DNA of 64,000 nt from Bacteroidales bacterium. GTDB lineage: Bacteria > Bacteroidota > Bacteroidia > Bacteroidales > Muribaculaceae. Positions 35,790 through 44,773 of the stretch are shown here, in pieces. The notes under the pieces are model-generated. The model did no database searches. It was not told the origin of the DNA and saw nothing but the letters and a program-made list of their open reading frames with translations. A program made the translations under genes and the position numbers. Every line of letters begins with the position of its first letter. Position 1 is the first letter of the stretch. The stretch is taken from the NCBI GenBank assembly GCA_014800845.1, contig JAAVFJ010000053.1, positions 1 through 64,000 of the forward strand, read 5' to 3'.

Positions 35790-36373
35790 AGACCCGACTG
35801 CTTACGCTGATACTTATCTTGCTTCTGGCTTTGCCACACACAGCCCTGGCCGGCGAACCTCAGATAGAGCTTACGCGCTCGCAGAAAGGTGTGCGCACCT
35901 CCACCGACGTACTGCTTGTAGCTATGCCCGTGGCTACCCTCGGCATAGCTATAGGTAAAAAGGACTGGAAGGGAATAGGGATAGGTGTGGCGGAAGCAGC
36001 CGGCACCATGGCCGTGACTTACGGATTGAAATATGCCATACACAAACGTCGCCCTGACGGCAGCGACAATCATTCATTCCCCTCGGCCCACTCCAGCCTT
36101 GTCTTCACCGACGCCTCATTTGTGATGCGTCGCTACGGCTGGAAATTCGGAGTACCGGCCTACGCCCTTGCCGGCTACGTGGCCTGGGGGCGAGTCTACG
36201 GCAAGAAGCACGACACGTGGGATGTGCTGGCCGGCGCCGCCATAGGCAGTGCCATAGGTCTGCTCTGCACCAAACCCTTCATGAAAAACGCGCAAATAGC
36301 CCCCGCCGCCATGACCGACCCCCAAACCGGCCAATTCATCTCCATCGGCATAGGGGGCACCGTCAACTTCTAA
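35786..36373 (+). CDS. PAP2-family membrane phosphatase
   Basis: 195-residue PAP2/acid-phosphatase-fold protein with a signal/anchor helix (TLILILLLALPHTALAG). Catalytic motifs are intact: KYAIHKRRP (KX6RP), FPSAHSSLVF (PSxH) and GRVYGKKHDTWDVLAG (SRx5HxxxD variant with Gly for Ser). Such enzymes dephosphorylate phosphatidic acid or undecaprenyl pyrophosphate in the envelope. It is the last gene of the operon, directly before the palindrome-rich region. The second helix pair (VLLVAMPVATLGIAIG) is present but short. Function by analogy only. Confidence 0.9.
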   Translation: MKTRLLTLILILLLALPHTALAGEPQIELTRSQKGVRTSTDVLLVAMPVATLGIAIGKKDWKGIGIGVAEAAGTMAVTYGLKYAIHKRRPDGSDNHSFPSAHSSLVFTDASFVMRRYGWKFGVPAYALAGYVAWGRVYGKKHDTWDVLAGAAIGSAIGLLCTKPFMKNAQIAPAAMTDPQTGQFISIGIGGTVNF

Positions 36374-36714
36374 CCCCGTCTCCATGCGCTGCGGTCGGGA
36401 ATCGCGGAGCGATTCGTTATGGTTAGCCGGGGGTGAAATCGCGTAGAGATTTCGCCCCCGGTAGCGTTACGTTGTAATTCCATCCCGGAGGGATTGGTGT
36501 AGGCCTCCGGTGGTTTTGCTGAACATAACAGAAATTAAGGGAACGGGACTATATGCACGCGCCCTGCGAGCTTGTGCGGCGCGGATGGGAGCGGAATCTC
36601 GCGGAACAGGCGTTCTCGCTGCGCTCGCCCGATGCGGAAGCCCCCCACTCATACCACCACAACATCGTGTCTACGACACTCAGCGTTAGCTTCTGCCTTT
36701 CTTATTCCATTTAG
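36374..36714. other. Gene-free, hairpin-rich region after the PAP2 gene
   Basis: No credible reading frame. Several stand-alone hairpins were found: GAATCGC-GGA-GCGATTC (about 36399-36415); a 14-bp stem with one mismatch, CCGGGGGTGAAATC with its complement, loop GCGTAGA (36427-36461); and ATCCC-GGA-GGGAT (about 36482-36494). The first hairpin after the stop codon may end the operon. The remainder has no features I recognise. Confidence 0.6.
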
Positions 36715-36931
36715 CGGCAAACGCAAGGCGCGGAGCGCCATTAATCTCTATAGCCGGGGGCAACGCCCCCGGTGGTTTCCAAGAGGGAGAGTGCCCCGGA
36801 GGGGTACGACATCCGGATATGGCATGTGCTTAAGTGTGGTACCCCTCCGGGGCACATATTTTGTCGGAACTTCCCGGGGGCGCTGCCCCCGGCTATAGAG
36901 ATTAATGGCGCTCCGCGCCTTGCGTTTGCCG
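36715..36931. repeat. 217-base long inverted repeat
   Basis: Arms 36715-36761 and 36885-36931 are perfectly complementary over 47 bases and extend to about 57 with one mismatch. Inside is a second perfect 17-bp inverted repeat (36791-36807, 36839-36855) of GTGCCCCGGAGGGGTAC. Each outer arm also holds its own small palindrome (CCGGGGGC, spacer, GCCCCCGG), so cruciform or multi-hairpin folding is possible. No transposase reading frame lies inside. Confidence 0.9.
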
Positions 36932-36995
36932 AAAGAGCTATTTAGATGCTGCTTCGTGATGCCATTTGGGGGGAGAAGTTGTACCCTTTGGGGAG

Positions 36996-39311
36996 TTAGA
37001 AGGGGTAGCCGATGGCGAGGTGGAAGGCGAAGGCATCGCGGAAGCGGATGTTGAAGTAGTGGGGGGTGCCGGTGTTATAGGGGGCGTGGAGGCCGTAGCC
37101 GAGGTCGCCGCGGATTACTATCATGCCTAAGTCTATTCGCAGTCCTACACCGGTGCCGAGCGCTATGTCGCGCAGGAAGGTATCGGCTTTAAGTTGACCG
37201 CCGGGGCGGAGAGGGTCGTTTTTAAGCAGCCAGATGTTGCCGGCATCCAGGAAGACAGCCCCGTGGAATATGCCGTAGATGGGGAATCGATATTCGGTGT
37301 TGAGTTCCAGCTTAAAGGTACCTGTCTGGTCGAAGTAGCCGTTAATCTGGTCGGCCGGAGCTCGGTAGGAGCCGGGGCCGAGCGACCGCACGGTGAAGGC
37401 GCGGATACTGTTGGCGCCTCCTATGTAGAACTGTTCGGAGTAGGGCACCTCCTTGGAGTTGCCGTAGGCGTGGGCGGCACCGATGAGCACACGGGAGACG
37501 AGCCAGTGGTCAGTGTGAGGAATCAGACGGCGGGAGTAGACAAGCTGTGCCTGCCCTTTGACGAACTGAGAGAAGGGGGTGCCGAAGAGTTTCTTTTCAC
37601 CCTTCACGCCACACAGAGCGTAGATGCCCGAGAAGACGTTGCCCGCTTCGGTGAATGTAACCTGAAAGTTTATGCCGTTGTTTTGCTCGCGCTCCAGGAA
37701 TTTGTCGAGAGTGTAGGTGTAGGTCAGCATAGGTATGTACTGCGAACGGAAGCTCTCGGCTATGGCCGGGTTGGCGCTCATGATGGAGTCAAACTCATGA
37801 GTGGTGTGCATCAGTTTGGTGTAAGTGATTTTGAGCGGGGTGAGCTGATGGAGGGTGTGGCGGGTGGCTCGCCATTCGTAGGAGATGCCGGTGCCGAACT
37901 GCGCCATCTTGAAATAGTGCGGGCGATTGAGCAGCGAGGCGTTGAGTGATATGTGAGTCCAGTTGAGGTCACGCTGAGTGCGGGGCACGAATTTAGGTGC
38001 CAGAAGTCGAGGGAAGGAGAGGGTGCTGTTGAGCCCCACTTCATAGCTGTTGAAAACAGATGATTTGCCCCGTCCCGTCTGCCACTCGTATGAGCCGGTG
38101 AGCTGTATGCTGAGCTTTTCCCCTCCGCCGAAAATGTTTTTGTTAGTGAGGCTGAGGGTGAGACCGGGCCCCAGATAGGAGTTGCTCTTCGAGGCTACGT
38201 TGACCTCTACCGAGGCTTCCATTGGTGTGTCGAAACGGCAGTTGACATCCACATTGAGCAGGTCGCAATCGGCCGCGGTGTCAGCCGGGAATACCTGCAT
38301 GTCTATAGCCGAGAAGATGCCGAGGCGCGAGAGGCGCGTCTGCGTGTTGTCCATCTGCCGCACGGAGAACGCCCGGTCTTTGCGGAAGGTGATGCAGGAA
38401 TTTATGAGGCCGTCTCGCAGATGAGCTGGGCGCATTACGATTACGTCGGCCTTGGGCTCATGGATAGTGTCGGGGGTGCCGGGGTTGCGGGTAGAGCGGC
38501 GCAGCACATGGACGGTGACGTTGCCGGTGCGCCATTTTCTCATGGCCGGCTCAGGCACATTGTCGGCCAGGGTGAGCTTGAGTGCTATGGCTCCGGGGGT
38601 GATAGTGCTGTCGGCCAGAAACTCTATGTACTCGGGGCGGAAATAGTAATAACCCATGTTGCGCATGCGGTTGACTATGCGCGTGCGGGCCACCGATAGA
38701 GAGTCGGTGGAGAAGCGCGAACCGGGGTGCAGATACTTGTCGAGCGGGGCGAGCGAGTCGATGGTGCAGCTCACCTTACACTCCGGGTCGGTGATGAGTA
38801 TTATGGAGTCGATGAGGTAAGGATTGCCGGAATTGACGGTATAGTTTATGCGTGCCTTTCGGGGATTGTGTTTGTCATACATCACGTCATAAGTGGCCGA
38901 GGAATTGAAATAGCCATTATTGTCCATGAGGCGCTTCATGACCTCCACGCGGGCATCGGGACGCACGTCGGAGATGAGCACCGGCTCCTTCACGAGTTTG
39001 CGGTAAAGCCACCCTTTCAGGCCGCCGGCGGAGTCGTTCCAGTTGTTGTAGACCCAAAGGCCGATGGGGAAGGGTGTGCGCACGTAGGGGCTCAGGAAAG
39101 GCATAGGGTTGTTGGGCTTCACGTTGCCCGCATCCTTTACGCTGCTCACGAGCGCCGAGGGGAGTTTGACCCCCTTGGGAGCATCGACATTGAAGTGCTT
39201 GAGGCCCGTATAGAGGGTCTCACCCTCCTGAAGTCTGCGAGTGGTGGAGCAGGCTGAGAGGAGCGCAAGGGTGGCGAGGAGAATTATGATGGACAGTGAT
39301 GACTTTTTCAT
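36996..39311 (-). CDS. tamL: Omp85-family outer-membrane assembly protein, TamL-like
   Basis: 771-residue lipoprotein of the Omp85 superfamily. Lipobox LLSAC (Cys21) anchors the N-terminus, as in Bacteroidetes TamL. Residues about 30-370 hold POTRA-like repeats (GLKHFNVDAPKGVKL, VINRMRNMGYYYFRPEYIEF, DNTQTRLSRLGIFSAIDMQVF). A C-terminal 16-strand barrel follows, with the family signatures GGANSIRAF (RGF/Y-like loop at about 640) and an aromatic terminal residue (LAIGYPF). It is 15 bases downstream of the TamB gene, so the two-protein TAM complex that moves or inserts outer-membrane components is encoded as an operon. Confidence 0.92.
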   Translation of the reverse strand: MKKSSLSIIILLATLALLSACSTTRRLQEGETLYTGLKHFNVDAPKGVKLPSALVSSVKDAGNVKPNNPMPFLSPYVRTPFPIGLWVYNNWNDSAGGLKGWLYRKLVKEPVLISDVRPDARVEVMKRLMDNNGYFNSSATYDVMYDKHNPRKARINYTVNSGNPYLIDSIILITDPECKVSCTIDSLAPLDKYLHPGSRFSTDSLSVARTRIVNRMRNMGYYYFRPEYIEFLADSTITPGAIALKLTLADNVPEPAMRKWRTGNVTVHVLRRSTRNPGTPDTIHEPKADVIVMRPAHLRDGLINSCITFRKDRAFSVRQMDNTQTRLSRLGIFSAIDMQVFPADTAADCDLLNVDVNCRFDTPMEASVEVNVASKSNSYLGPGLTLSLTNKNIFGGGEKLSIQLTGSYEWQTGRGKSSVFNSYEVGLNSTLSFPRLLAPKFVPRTQRDLNWTHISLNASLLNRPHYFKMAQFGTGISYEWRATRHTLHQLTPLKITYTKLMHTTHEFDSIMSANPAIAESFRSQYIPMLTYTYTLDKFLEREQNNGINFQVTFTEAGNVFSGIYALCGVKGEKKLFGTPFSQFVKGQAQLVYSRRLIPHTDHWLVSRVLIGAAHAYGNSKEVPYSEQFYIGGANSIRAFTVRSLGPGSYRAPADQINGYFDQTGTFKLELNTEYRFPIYGIFHGAVFLDAGNIWLLKNDPLRPGGQLKADTFLRDIALGTGVGLRIDLGMIVIRGDLGYGLHAPYNTGTPHYFNIRFRDAFAFHLAIGYPF

Positions 39312-39326
39312 ATTAAGTAAGGTGGT

Positions 39327-42300
39327 CTATCGGGTGGTGACGGTGTCAAGGTTTACTTTCTGCCAGTGGTGGGCTCCGGAATCCGGAGTGTCAGTCGGGA
39401 GCGAATCGGTAGTGATGGCCTTCTTGCGTCTGCCGAAGCGGAAGAGGTTGCGCAGATTGGCGAGTTTGCGCTTCATGGCGAAGCCGACGCCGGTCTCTGT
39501 CACTTCCCCTTCGAGTATGCTCTCATAGCCCGTGTGGCGGAACAGACGCAGATACATGCTTGAGGTGGCCGTCTGGCGCAGAGAGTATTCAAAGGAGATG
39601 TCTGAGATTAGGTTCTGGGCAAAATTCTCGTCGGCATTGGCATCGGTGGAGTAGTTGCCTCCCACTATGATTTTGAAGCGGTTGTCAAACAGGCTCTTGC
39701 TCACCTGATAGGAGTAAGAGGTGGTACCGGAGGTCTGTCCGTCCACAGTCTTGTCATACTGGTCGATGCCGAACGATAGGTCCACACCGGTGATGTATTT
39801 TGCCGCCAAGGAATTGAGCTGACCTTCGAGCAGGGAATAGAGCGGATTGCCGCCGAGATTGGCGCTGGCTTTCACACCCGGGCCGGTGTAGGTGTTATAG
39901 AGGAGCAGATTGATGGCGGAGGCCTGGCGCTGGTCGGCGGTCATGCCCTGCAGCTCATTCTGCACGGTTATGTCATCGTCAGTGGAGAGGTCGAAGGTGA
40001 CTTGGGGCGCTGAGAGTGTGCCACCTACGTTCAGACCGACATCGAAGTAAATCAGGCGGGAGTTGGCACCCTCCTGCTGCACGTTGGCCTTTACGTGGTC
40101 GGTAGCAGATATGCTGAGGCGCGGATTCATAATGTCGCCTGTCCATGTCACAGTCGATGAGGGCTCGATGTTGAAAGTCTTCTCGCCGATGAACTGAATG
40201 GAGTAGCGCGCCATGCCCTCGCCGAGCTGCAGAGTGCCGTTGAGGCGGCGGTCACCCATGTAGGTCTGCACGAAACTGAGGTTGCCCGAGGGTGAGAGCT
40301 GCACCTTGTCGGTGCCGTTGTCAGAGAGATTGACAGTGGCCTGTGCGCCGGAAATAATATTGAGCGATGCGGTGATGCGTATGGCTGTGGTGGGGTCGGT
40401 GATAGAGTCGGCGTCGGCCATCTGCAGCGTGTCGGAGAACTGCACGAACTTCACCAGGTCAGTGGTGCTCTGAGCCTGATTCAGATTTCCTGCGGCCAGA
40501 GGGGAAAGTGTATAGAATATGTTAGTGGCAGGCAGGATAGAGAGGTTGCCGTCAATGTTCATGCGCGACATGGAGCCCGCGGCGTGAGCGTTCAGGTCAA
40601 TGAAGAGCTGTCCGTAGATTTGGGAGCCGGTCTTCTTGGAGTTGTTCACGAGCGCCACATTGCTGCCGGCAAGCGTGATGTCAAAGAGTATGTTCGAAAT
40701 CTTGCGGGCATCAATGAAGCCGTTGATGGTGAGAGGGTTGTTATTGGCTGCGTAGATGCTGAAGTTGTCGAAATTCAGATTGTTGTCTTTCACGCTTATG
40801 GAGTGTTCCGTGTCGAAACGATAGGTCGTGCCTGTCATGGGAATGTAAGCGGCCACACTGTCGCAGGTTATTTCCCCGTTAAGCAGAGGCTCGGTCATGG
40901 TGCCTGTCAGGGCCATTGAGCCGTTGAGGAAGCCTGAGAGCTTGGCCACATCGGCACCCAGGAAAGGGTTGGCTATGCTCAGCGGGAATTCTTGCAGCTT
41001 CACATTGAGCATGGCTCTTTGCTTGAGGCCGGCTGTGGTTGATGCAGTCGAGTCTGAGGCCAGGAAGAAGCCGTTGGCTTTCAGCACCTCTTTCTTATTG
41101 AGCTGCAGAGCGAGGCTTGCACCGACATTGCCCTTGAAGCCCATGCCTGCTTTGAAAGTGAAGTCGAGATCACCCACGCGGGTCTTGTTATAGGTGAGGT
41201 TCTGCACCCCTATGTTACCGTTGCCGGTCACGGCCGTGCCTCGATAGACCAGGTGCATCTTAGAGTTGATGGCGCCTGTGATGGGAGGTGCGGTCAGCGA
41301 CATCTGCAGGAAGTCCTGAATGAGTAGGTTGCGTATGTCCACATCCAGCCCGGGGAGCGAATCTGAGCCTTCAGTGGTGTGGAGCGCTATGCTTGAAGTG
41401 CCGGAAGAGGCTTCCAGGTCGGCTCCTATGCGTTTGCCGGGGCCGAGCTTGATGTAGTTGTCGGGGTTTATTTCCCAGCTCTTATAGGCTATGCGGGTGT
41501 CGTCGGGGGTTAAGTGCAGCGAGAGCACCGAGTCCACCATCTGTGCGGTGAGGCCGAGCTTGTAGCCGATCTCGCCGGCGGCATTTTGCTGACGCAGATA
41601 GATTGACGCGCCGTCGCCACCCACGCTGCCGGTGGCATTGACGTTGGCAAATTCAGGCAGGTTGCCCGGGCGGTTGCCCATGTGCAGACGGTAGTCTATG
41701 GCTTTGCCCTGCTGATTGAGGTCGAGGGTGATGGTGTCAAGCACCATAGTGCCGGTGGAGGTGCCGAGCAGACGCGCGTTGCCGGCTATCTTGTCGGTGT
41801 TAGAGAAGTTGGCCTGTAGGGTGCTGAAGGAGTAGCCGCTGCCATCCAGCAGCTCATGAAGCAGTCCGGAGCCGCGCGCATCCACCACTAACTTGAAGGG
41901 GGGGAGCAGGGGCTGCAGCGCCTCGAAGTCGAAGTGCATGGAGGCCATCTGCTGCTCAATGGTGGGCATAGCCGCCATCACATCGCCCATGATGGTAGTG
42001 AGCGGAGCGGCCGAAGTGAAGTCGAGGTCAAGTTCGTCGCCCGAGATATGCAGCAGCGTAGAGCCGGTGTCGGCCAGGAACGTGGCATCGAAAGCATGGC
42101 GCAGGGAGTAGAAGTCCTTGCCATATTCCCAGTCCACATCATCGAGGCTGAGGTCCAGGTCAAAGAGCATAGCATTGGGATTGGCGTTGCCGCGCAGAGT
42201 GAAGCGCCCCGAGCCGCGGCACACCTCATCCATGAAGCCGAGAGCATGGAGGTCTATGTAATTGATGTTGGCAGAGGCGTCGGCGTAATAGGTCTGGCCG

Positions 42301-44237
42301 GCGATATGGCCGGTGCCGTCGAAGTCCAGATTAAACTGCGGCGCGCGGGCCACGAGCTTTACGTCGTAGTCACCATTGGTGAGGGAGCCGGTGAGGTGCA
42401 AGGGGGCGTAAGCCTGTCCGTTGTAGGTAAGCGCAGAGAAATCAGCCTTCACCTGAGTGTGGGTGGCGGGGCGCGAGGGGTCGAAACCGGCGCCTGCGGC
42501 ATGCAGATGTCCGTCTACCATGCCGACACCGAGCGAGGGCATCACCGCGCCTACGTTAAGGTGAGAGAATGTGGCGTCTATGTCGTAACGCTGGCTGTTC
42601 ATCTGCAGCGAACCCTTGGCGCCGATGTTGCCGGCAGAGGTCAGCAGATTCAGGTCGGCGGCGTAGTTGTCGCCGTGGGCAGAGGCGGTTCCCTTGATAG
42701 TGAAGGCGGGAATATGATAGCCCGAGCCGATGGCGGCGAGTTTCTGAAGAAGCTGCGCAGTGAGCGAGGGGTCCTTCATGGAGCCGTCGAGCGTAAGCTT
42801 CGCGTCGAGATTCTTAAGGTTGGTGGGATTGGCCACATAGCCCTTGGCATCGAGCGAGAGGAAGCGCCCCATAAGCAGATTGAAGCGGTCAATCACTATG
42901 CGCTGCAGTGAGCCGTCCCCCTCGAGAGTGAAGCGCAGAGGGCTCATGGCGCCGGAGGGCAGATAATTGCTCACCAGGGAGCGCAAGTCGGGCATGAAGG
43001 CAAAGATGTCGCTCCAGGCCAGAGTGCCCGAGGCGTTAACGGTGCCGGCGGGGGCGTTGGGAGCCATAGCCATCAACTCAAAGGGGAGGTTGGCCGAGGC
43101 CTTCAGAGAGGATGCCGGGGTGGTGAGCGCGAAGTCAGTGAGGCGCAGCCCGTCGGCATTTATGTCAAGCAGACCGGAGGCAGAGGTAATCTGCAGGCCA
43201 GAGCGCTCTGAGGCGGTGAGTGAGGTGATGGGGAGGCGCAACAGGGCTGCCTGATTGTAGAAATCGTCGGCGGCTATGTTGAGGTCGGTCACCTCTATGT
43301 AAGAAGGGTCGAAGCCGGGGAGGGGCTTGGCGCCCTGAGTGGCGTAGAGCAGATGGGTGAAATTGAGGCTCGCCTTGCCTATGGAGATGGTCATAGGCGC
43401 CGAGGCGGAGGCTGTGGTGTCGACAGGTGCGGGATGGGCCTTGACATATTCCGGAGTAGGGGAGAGGTAAGTGCCGGTGCAGCCGGAAGCCTCTACCGAG
43501 GCTATCTCTATCTTGCTGTCAGTGAGATTGATGTGAGCATCCTTTACCTTGCCTTTGCCGAGATTTACATTGAGGTCGGCTATGGTGGGGAGCATTGACA
43601 TGGCAAACGTCACATTGCTGATAGTCAGACTGTCGGCATCAATCACAAATTGTGTGGGGGTCTGAGTGGTGTCCTTCTGCTGTTTCCAGACATCCATATC
43701 CACGCGCACGGTCGCGTCGCGCAGCTCGGGATTCTTCAGCGAGAGATGCATCTGTTTCAGATTGAAGTCGGAGCCTGCATCTGTGCGCAGGTATCCGGCC
43801 TTGAGCCTCAAGGTCATGGATGAATCGGCCGACACCATATTATAAGAGGCACCCTCAAGCACAAGCTTGTTGATTTCCGCATTGAGTTTAAAGAGCGGAC
43901 GCACTTTCAAATCGGCTGTGAGCGAGCGAGCGGTGACCATGGTGTCGCCCGAGGCTTCAATGATGCGCACTCCATCGAGCTGCACATCAAGAGGATAGCG
44001 CAAGCGGAAGGTCTCGATGCTCACCTGCATCCCGGTGGATTTCGAGAGCATGGAGCAAGCCACATCTTTCAGCAGCGTCTGCACCGGGGGGATATAAATC
44101 AGCACCGGCAGCAGAAGGATAAAGATGAAGATGCCGAGCAACACCTTGAGCGGACGGCGGAGCCATGCGCTCTTAATCAGATGATGCTTCTTAGGCTTGG
44201 GGGGAACCTGAGGGGTATCTTGTGTGGTGTCAGTCAT
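39327..44237 (-). CDS. tamB: TamB-like translocation and assembly protein
   Basis: 1636 residues, by far the longest gene here. An N-terminal cytoplasmic tail is rich in Lys/Pro (PPKPKKHHLIK). A single membrane helix follows (VLLGIFIFILLLPVLIYIPP, about 33-52), then a long AsmA/TamB beta-groove of repeated strands. The C-terminal DUF490/TamB domain includes SGAQATVNLSDNGTD, GTLQLGEGMARYSIQFIGEKTFNI and PSSTVTWTGDIMNPRLSI. It spans the periplasm from inner membrane to TamL in the outer membrane, assisting protein and probably phospholipid transport. The gene starts beyond vanZ, 65 bases away. Complete by length and motif content. Confidence 0.93.
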   Translation of the reverse strand: MTDTTQDTPQVPPKPKKHHLIKSAWLRRPLKVLLGIFIFILLLPVLIYIPPVQTLLKDVACSMLSKSTGMQVSIETFRLRYPLDVQLDGVRIIEASGDTMVTARSLTADLKVRPLFKLNAEINKLVLEGASYNMVSADSSMTLRLKAGYLRTDAGSDFNLKQMHLSLKNPELRDATVRVDMDVWKQQKDTTQTPTQFVIDADSLTISNVTFAMSMLPTIADLNVNLGKGKVKDAHINLTDSKIEIASVEASGCTGTYLSPTPEYVKAHPAPVDTTASASAPMTISIGKASLNFTHLLYATQGAKPLPGFDPSYIEVTDLNIAADDFYNQAALLRLPITSLTASERSGLQITSASGLLDINADGLRLTDFALTTPASSLKASANLPFELMAMAPNAPAGTVNASGTLAWSDIFAFMPDLRSLVSNYLPSGAMSPLRFTLEGDGSLQRIVIDRFNLLMGRFLSLDAKGYVANPTNLKNLDAKLTLDGSMKDPSLTAQLLQKLAAIGSGYHIPAFTIKGTASAHGDNYAADLNLLTSAGNIGAKGSLQMNSQRYDIDATFSHLNVGAVMPSLGVGMVDGHLHAAGAGFDPSRPATHTQVKADFSALTYNGQAYAPLHLTGSLTNGDYDVKLVARAPQFNLDFDGTGHIAGQTYYADASANINYIDLHALGFMDEVCRGSGRFTLRGNANPNAMLFDLDLSLDDVDWEYGKDFYSLRHAFDATFLADTGSTLLHISGDELDLDFTSAAPLTTIMGDVMAAMPTIEQQMASMHFDFEALQPLLPPFKLVVDARGSGLLHELLDGSGYSFSTLQANFSNTDKIAGNARLLGTSTGTMVLDTITLDLNQQGKAIDYRLHMGNRPGNLPEFANVNATGSVGGDGASIYLRQQNAAGEIGYKLGLTAQMVDSVLSLHLTPDDTRIAYKSWEINPDNYIKLGPGKRIGADLEASSGTSSIALHTTEGSDSLPGLDVDIRNLLIQDFLQMSLTAPPITGAINSKMHLVYRGTAVTGNGNIGVQNLTYNKTRVGDLDFTFKAGMGFKGNVGASLALQLNKKEVLKANGFFLASDSTASTTAGLKQRAMLNVKLQEFPLSIANPFLGADVAKLSGFLNGSMALTGTMTEPLLNGEITCDSVAAYIPMTGTTYRFDTEHSISVKDNNLNFDNFSIYAANNNPLTINGFIDARKISNILFDITLAGSNVALVNNSKKTGSQIYGQLFIDLNAHAAGSMSRMNIDGNLSILPATNIFYTLSPLAAGNLNQAQSTTDLVKFVQFSDTLQMADADSITDPTTAIRITASLNIISGAQATVNLSDNGTDKVQLSPSGNLSFVQTYMGDRRLNGTLQLGEGMARYSIQFIGEKTFNIEPSSTVTWTGDIMNPRLSISATDHVKANVQQEGANSRLIYFDVGLNVGGTLSAPQVTFDLSTDDDITVQNELQGMTADQRQASAINLLLYNTYTGPGVKASANLGGNPLYSLLEGQLNSLAAKYITGVDLSFGIDQYDKTVDGQTSGTTSYSYQVSKSLFDNRFKIIVGGNYSTDANADENFAQNLISDISFEYSLRQTATSSMYLRLFRHTGYESILEGEVTETGVGFAMKRKLANLRNLFRFGRRKKAITTDSLPTDTPDSGAHHWQKVNLDTVTTR

Positions 44238-44302
44238 TACCGGATTGTGTGAAATGGTGATTGATGTTTATGTATAAAAAACGTCAAAAACCGTTAATAA
44301 GT

Positions 44303-44707
44303 TCACCGCCTTACCAATCCTGTAATTATCCACACTAAAAGGCACCCGGCCAGGTCAGCCGCTGCGTCAGCCCATTCGAATCCGCGCCCCATCTGCATGC
44401 GCAGTTGCAGCCACTCTATGAGCAGGCCGAAGAGTGCCGAGGCGAGCGCAAAACCGAGGGTGGTGGGCATGGAGGGTGGATTCCAGCTGCCTGAGCGGCG
44501 CCCGGAGTCAAACCAGAGACAGAGCGTGAGGGCGCCAAACATGATGGCATGCACCAGTTTGTCGGCGCCGGGGAAGAGCGGAAGCTCCGTGTCACCCACC
44601 GGATGAGGCGCCAGAGTGAGCCACAAAATCAGGGCCACGACCGCGGCCGACACCCCCCAGCGAGGACACCACCGCAACATTTTAGCTATAGATGCAAACA
44701 TTTTCAC
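44303..44707 (-). CDS. VanZ-family membrane protein
   Basis: 134-residue membrane protein with four predicted helices: VSAAVVALILWLTLAPH, LVHAIMFGALTLCLWFD, TLGFALASALFGLLIEWLQ and DAAADLAGCLLVWIITGLV. The FPGADKLVHAIMFGALTL and GLLIEWLQ ... FEWADAAADLAG motifs are those of VanZ, named after a teicoplanin-resistance accessory protein but widely present without antibiotic-resistance role. It is divergent from dnaB across a 66-base gap with overlapping promoter boxes. Its stop lies 65 bases before the tamB start, so it may run into that operon. Confidence 0.88.
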   Translation of the reverse strand: MKMFASIAKMLRWCPRWGVSAAVVALILWLTLAPHPVGDTELPLFPGADKLVHAIMFGALTLCLWFDSGRRSGSWNPPSMPTTLGFALASALFGLLIEWLQLRMQMGRGFEWADAAADLAGCLLVWIITGLVRR

Positions 44708-44711
44708 GCCG

Positions 44712-44748
44712 CAAAATTAATAGAATTGCAGGGAATTTGCTAACTTTG
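44712..44748. promoter_or_regulatory. Divergent -7 boxes for vanZ and dnaB
   Basis: Plus-strand TAACTTTG at 44741-44748 faces dnaB. Minus-strand TAATTTTG at 44712-44719 faces vanZ. Both fit the -7 consensus, but neither has a good TTG 20 bases upstream. Confidence 0.45.
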
Positions 44749-44773
44749 CAGGTGTAACATAAGTGAAATTAAT

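Noticed and set aside
36715-36931. CRISPR array or insertion sequence
   Set aside because: Only inverted, not regularly spaced direct repeats; no transposase or cas gene nearby.
41934-42911. 325-codon plus-strand frame inside tamB
   Set aside because: Antisense shadow within a continuous TamB reading frame.
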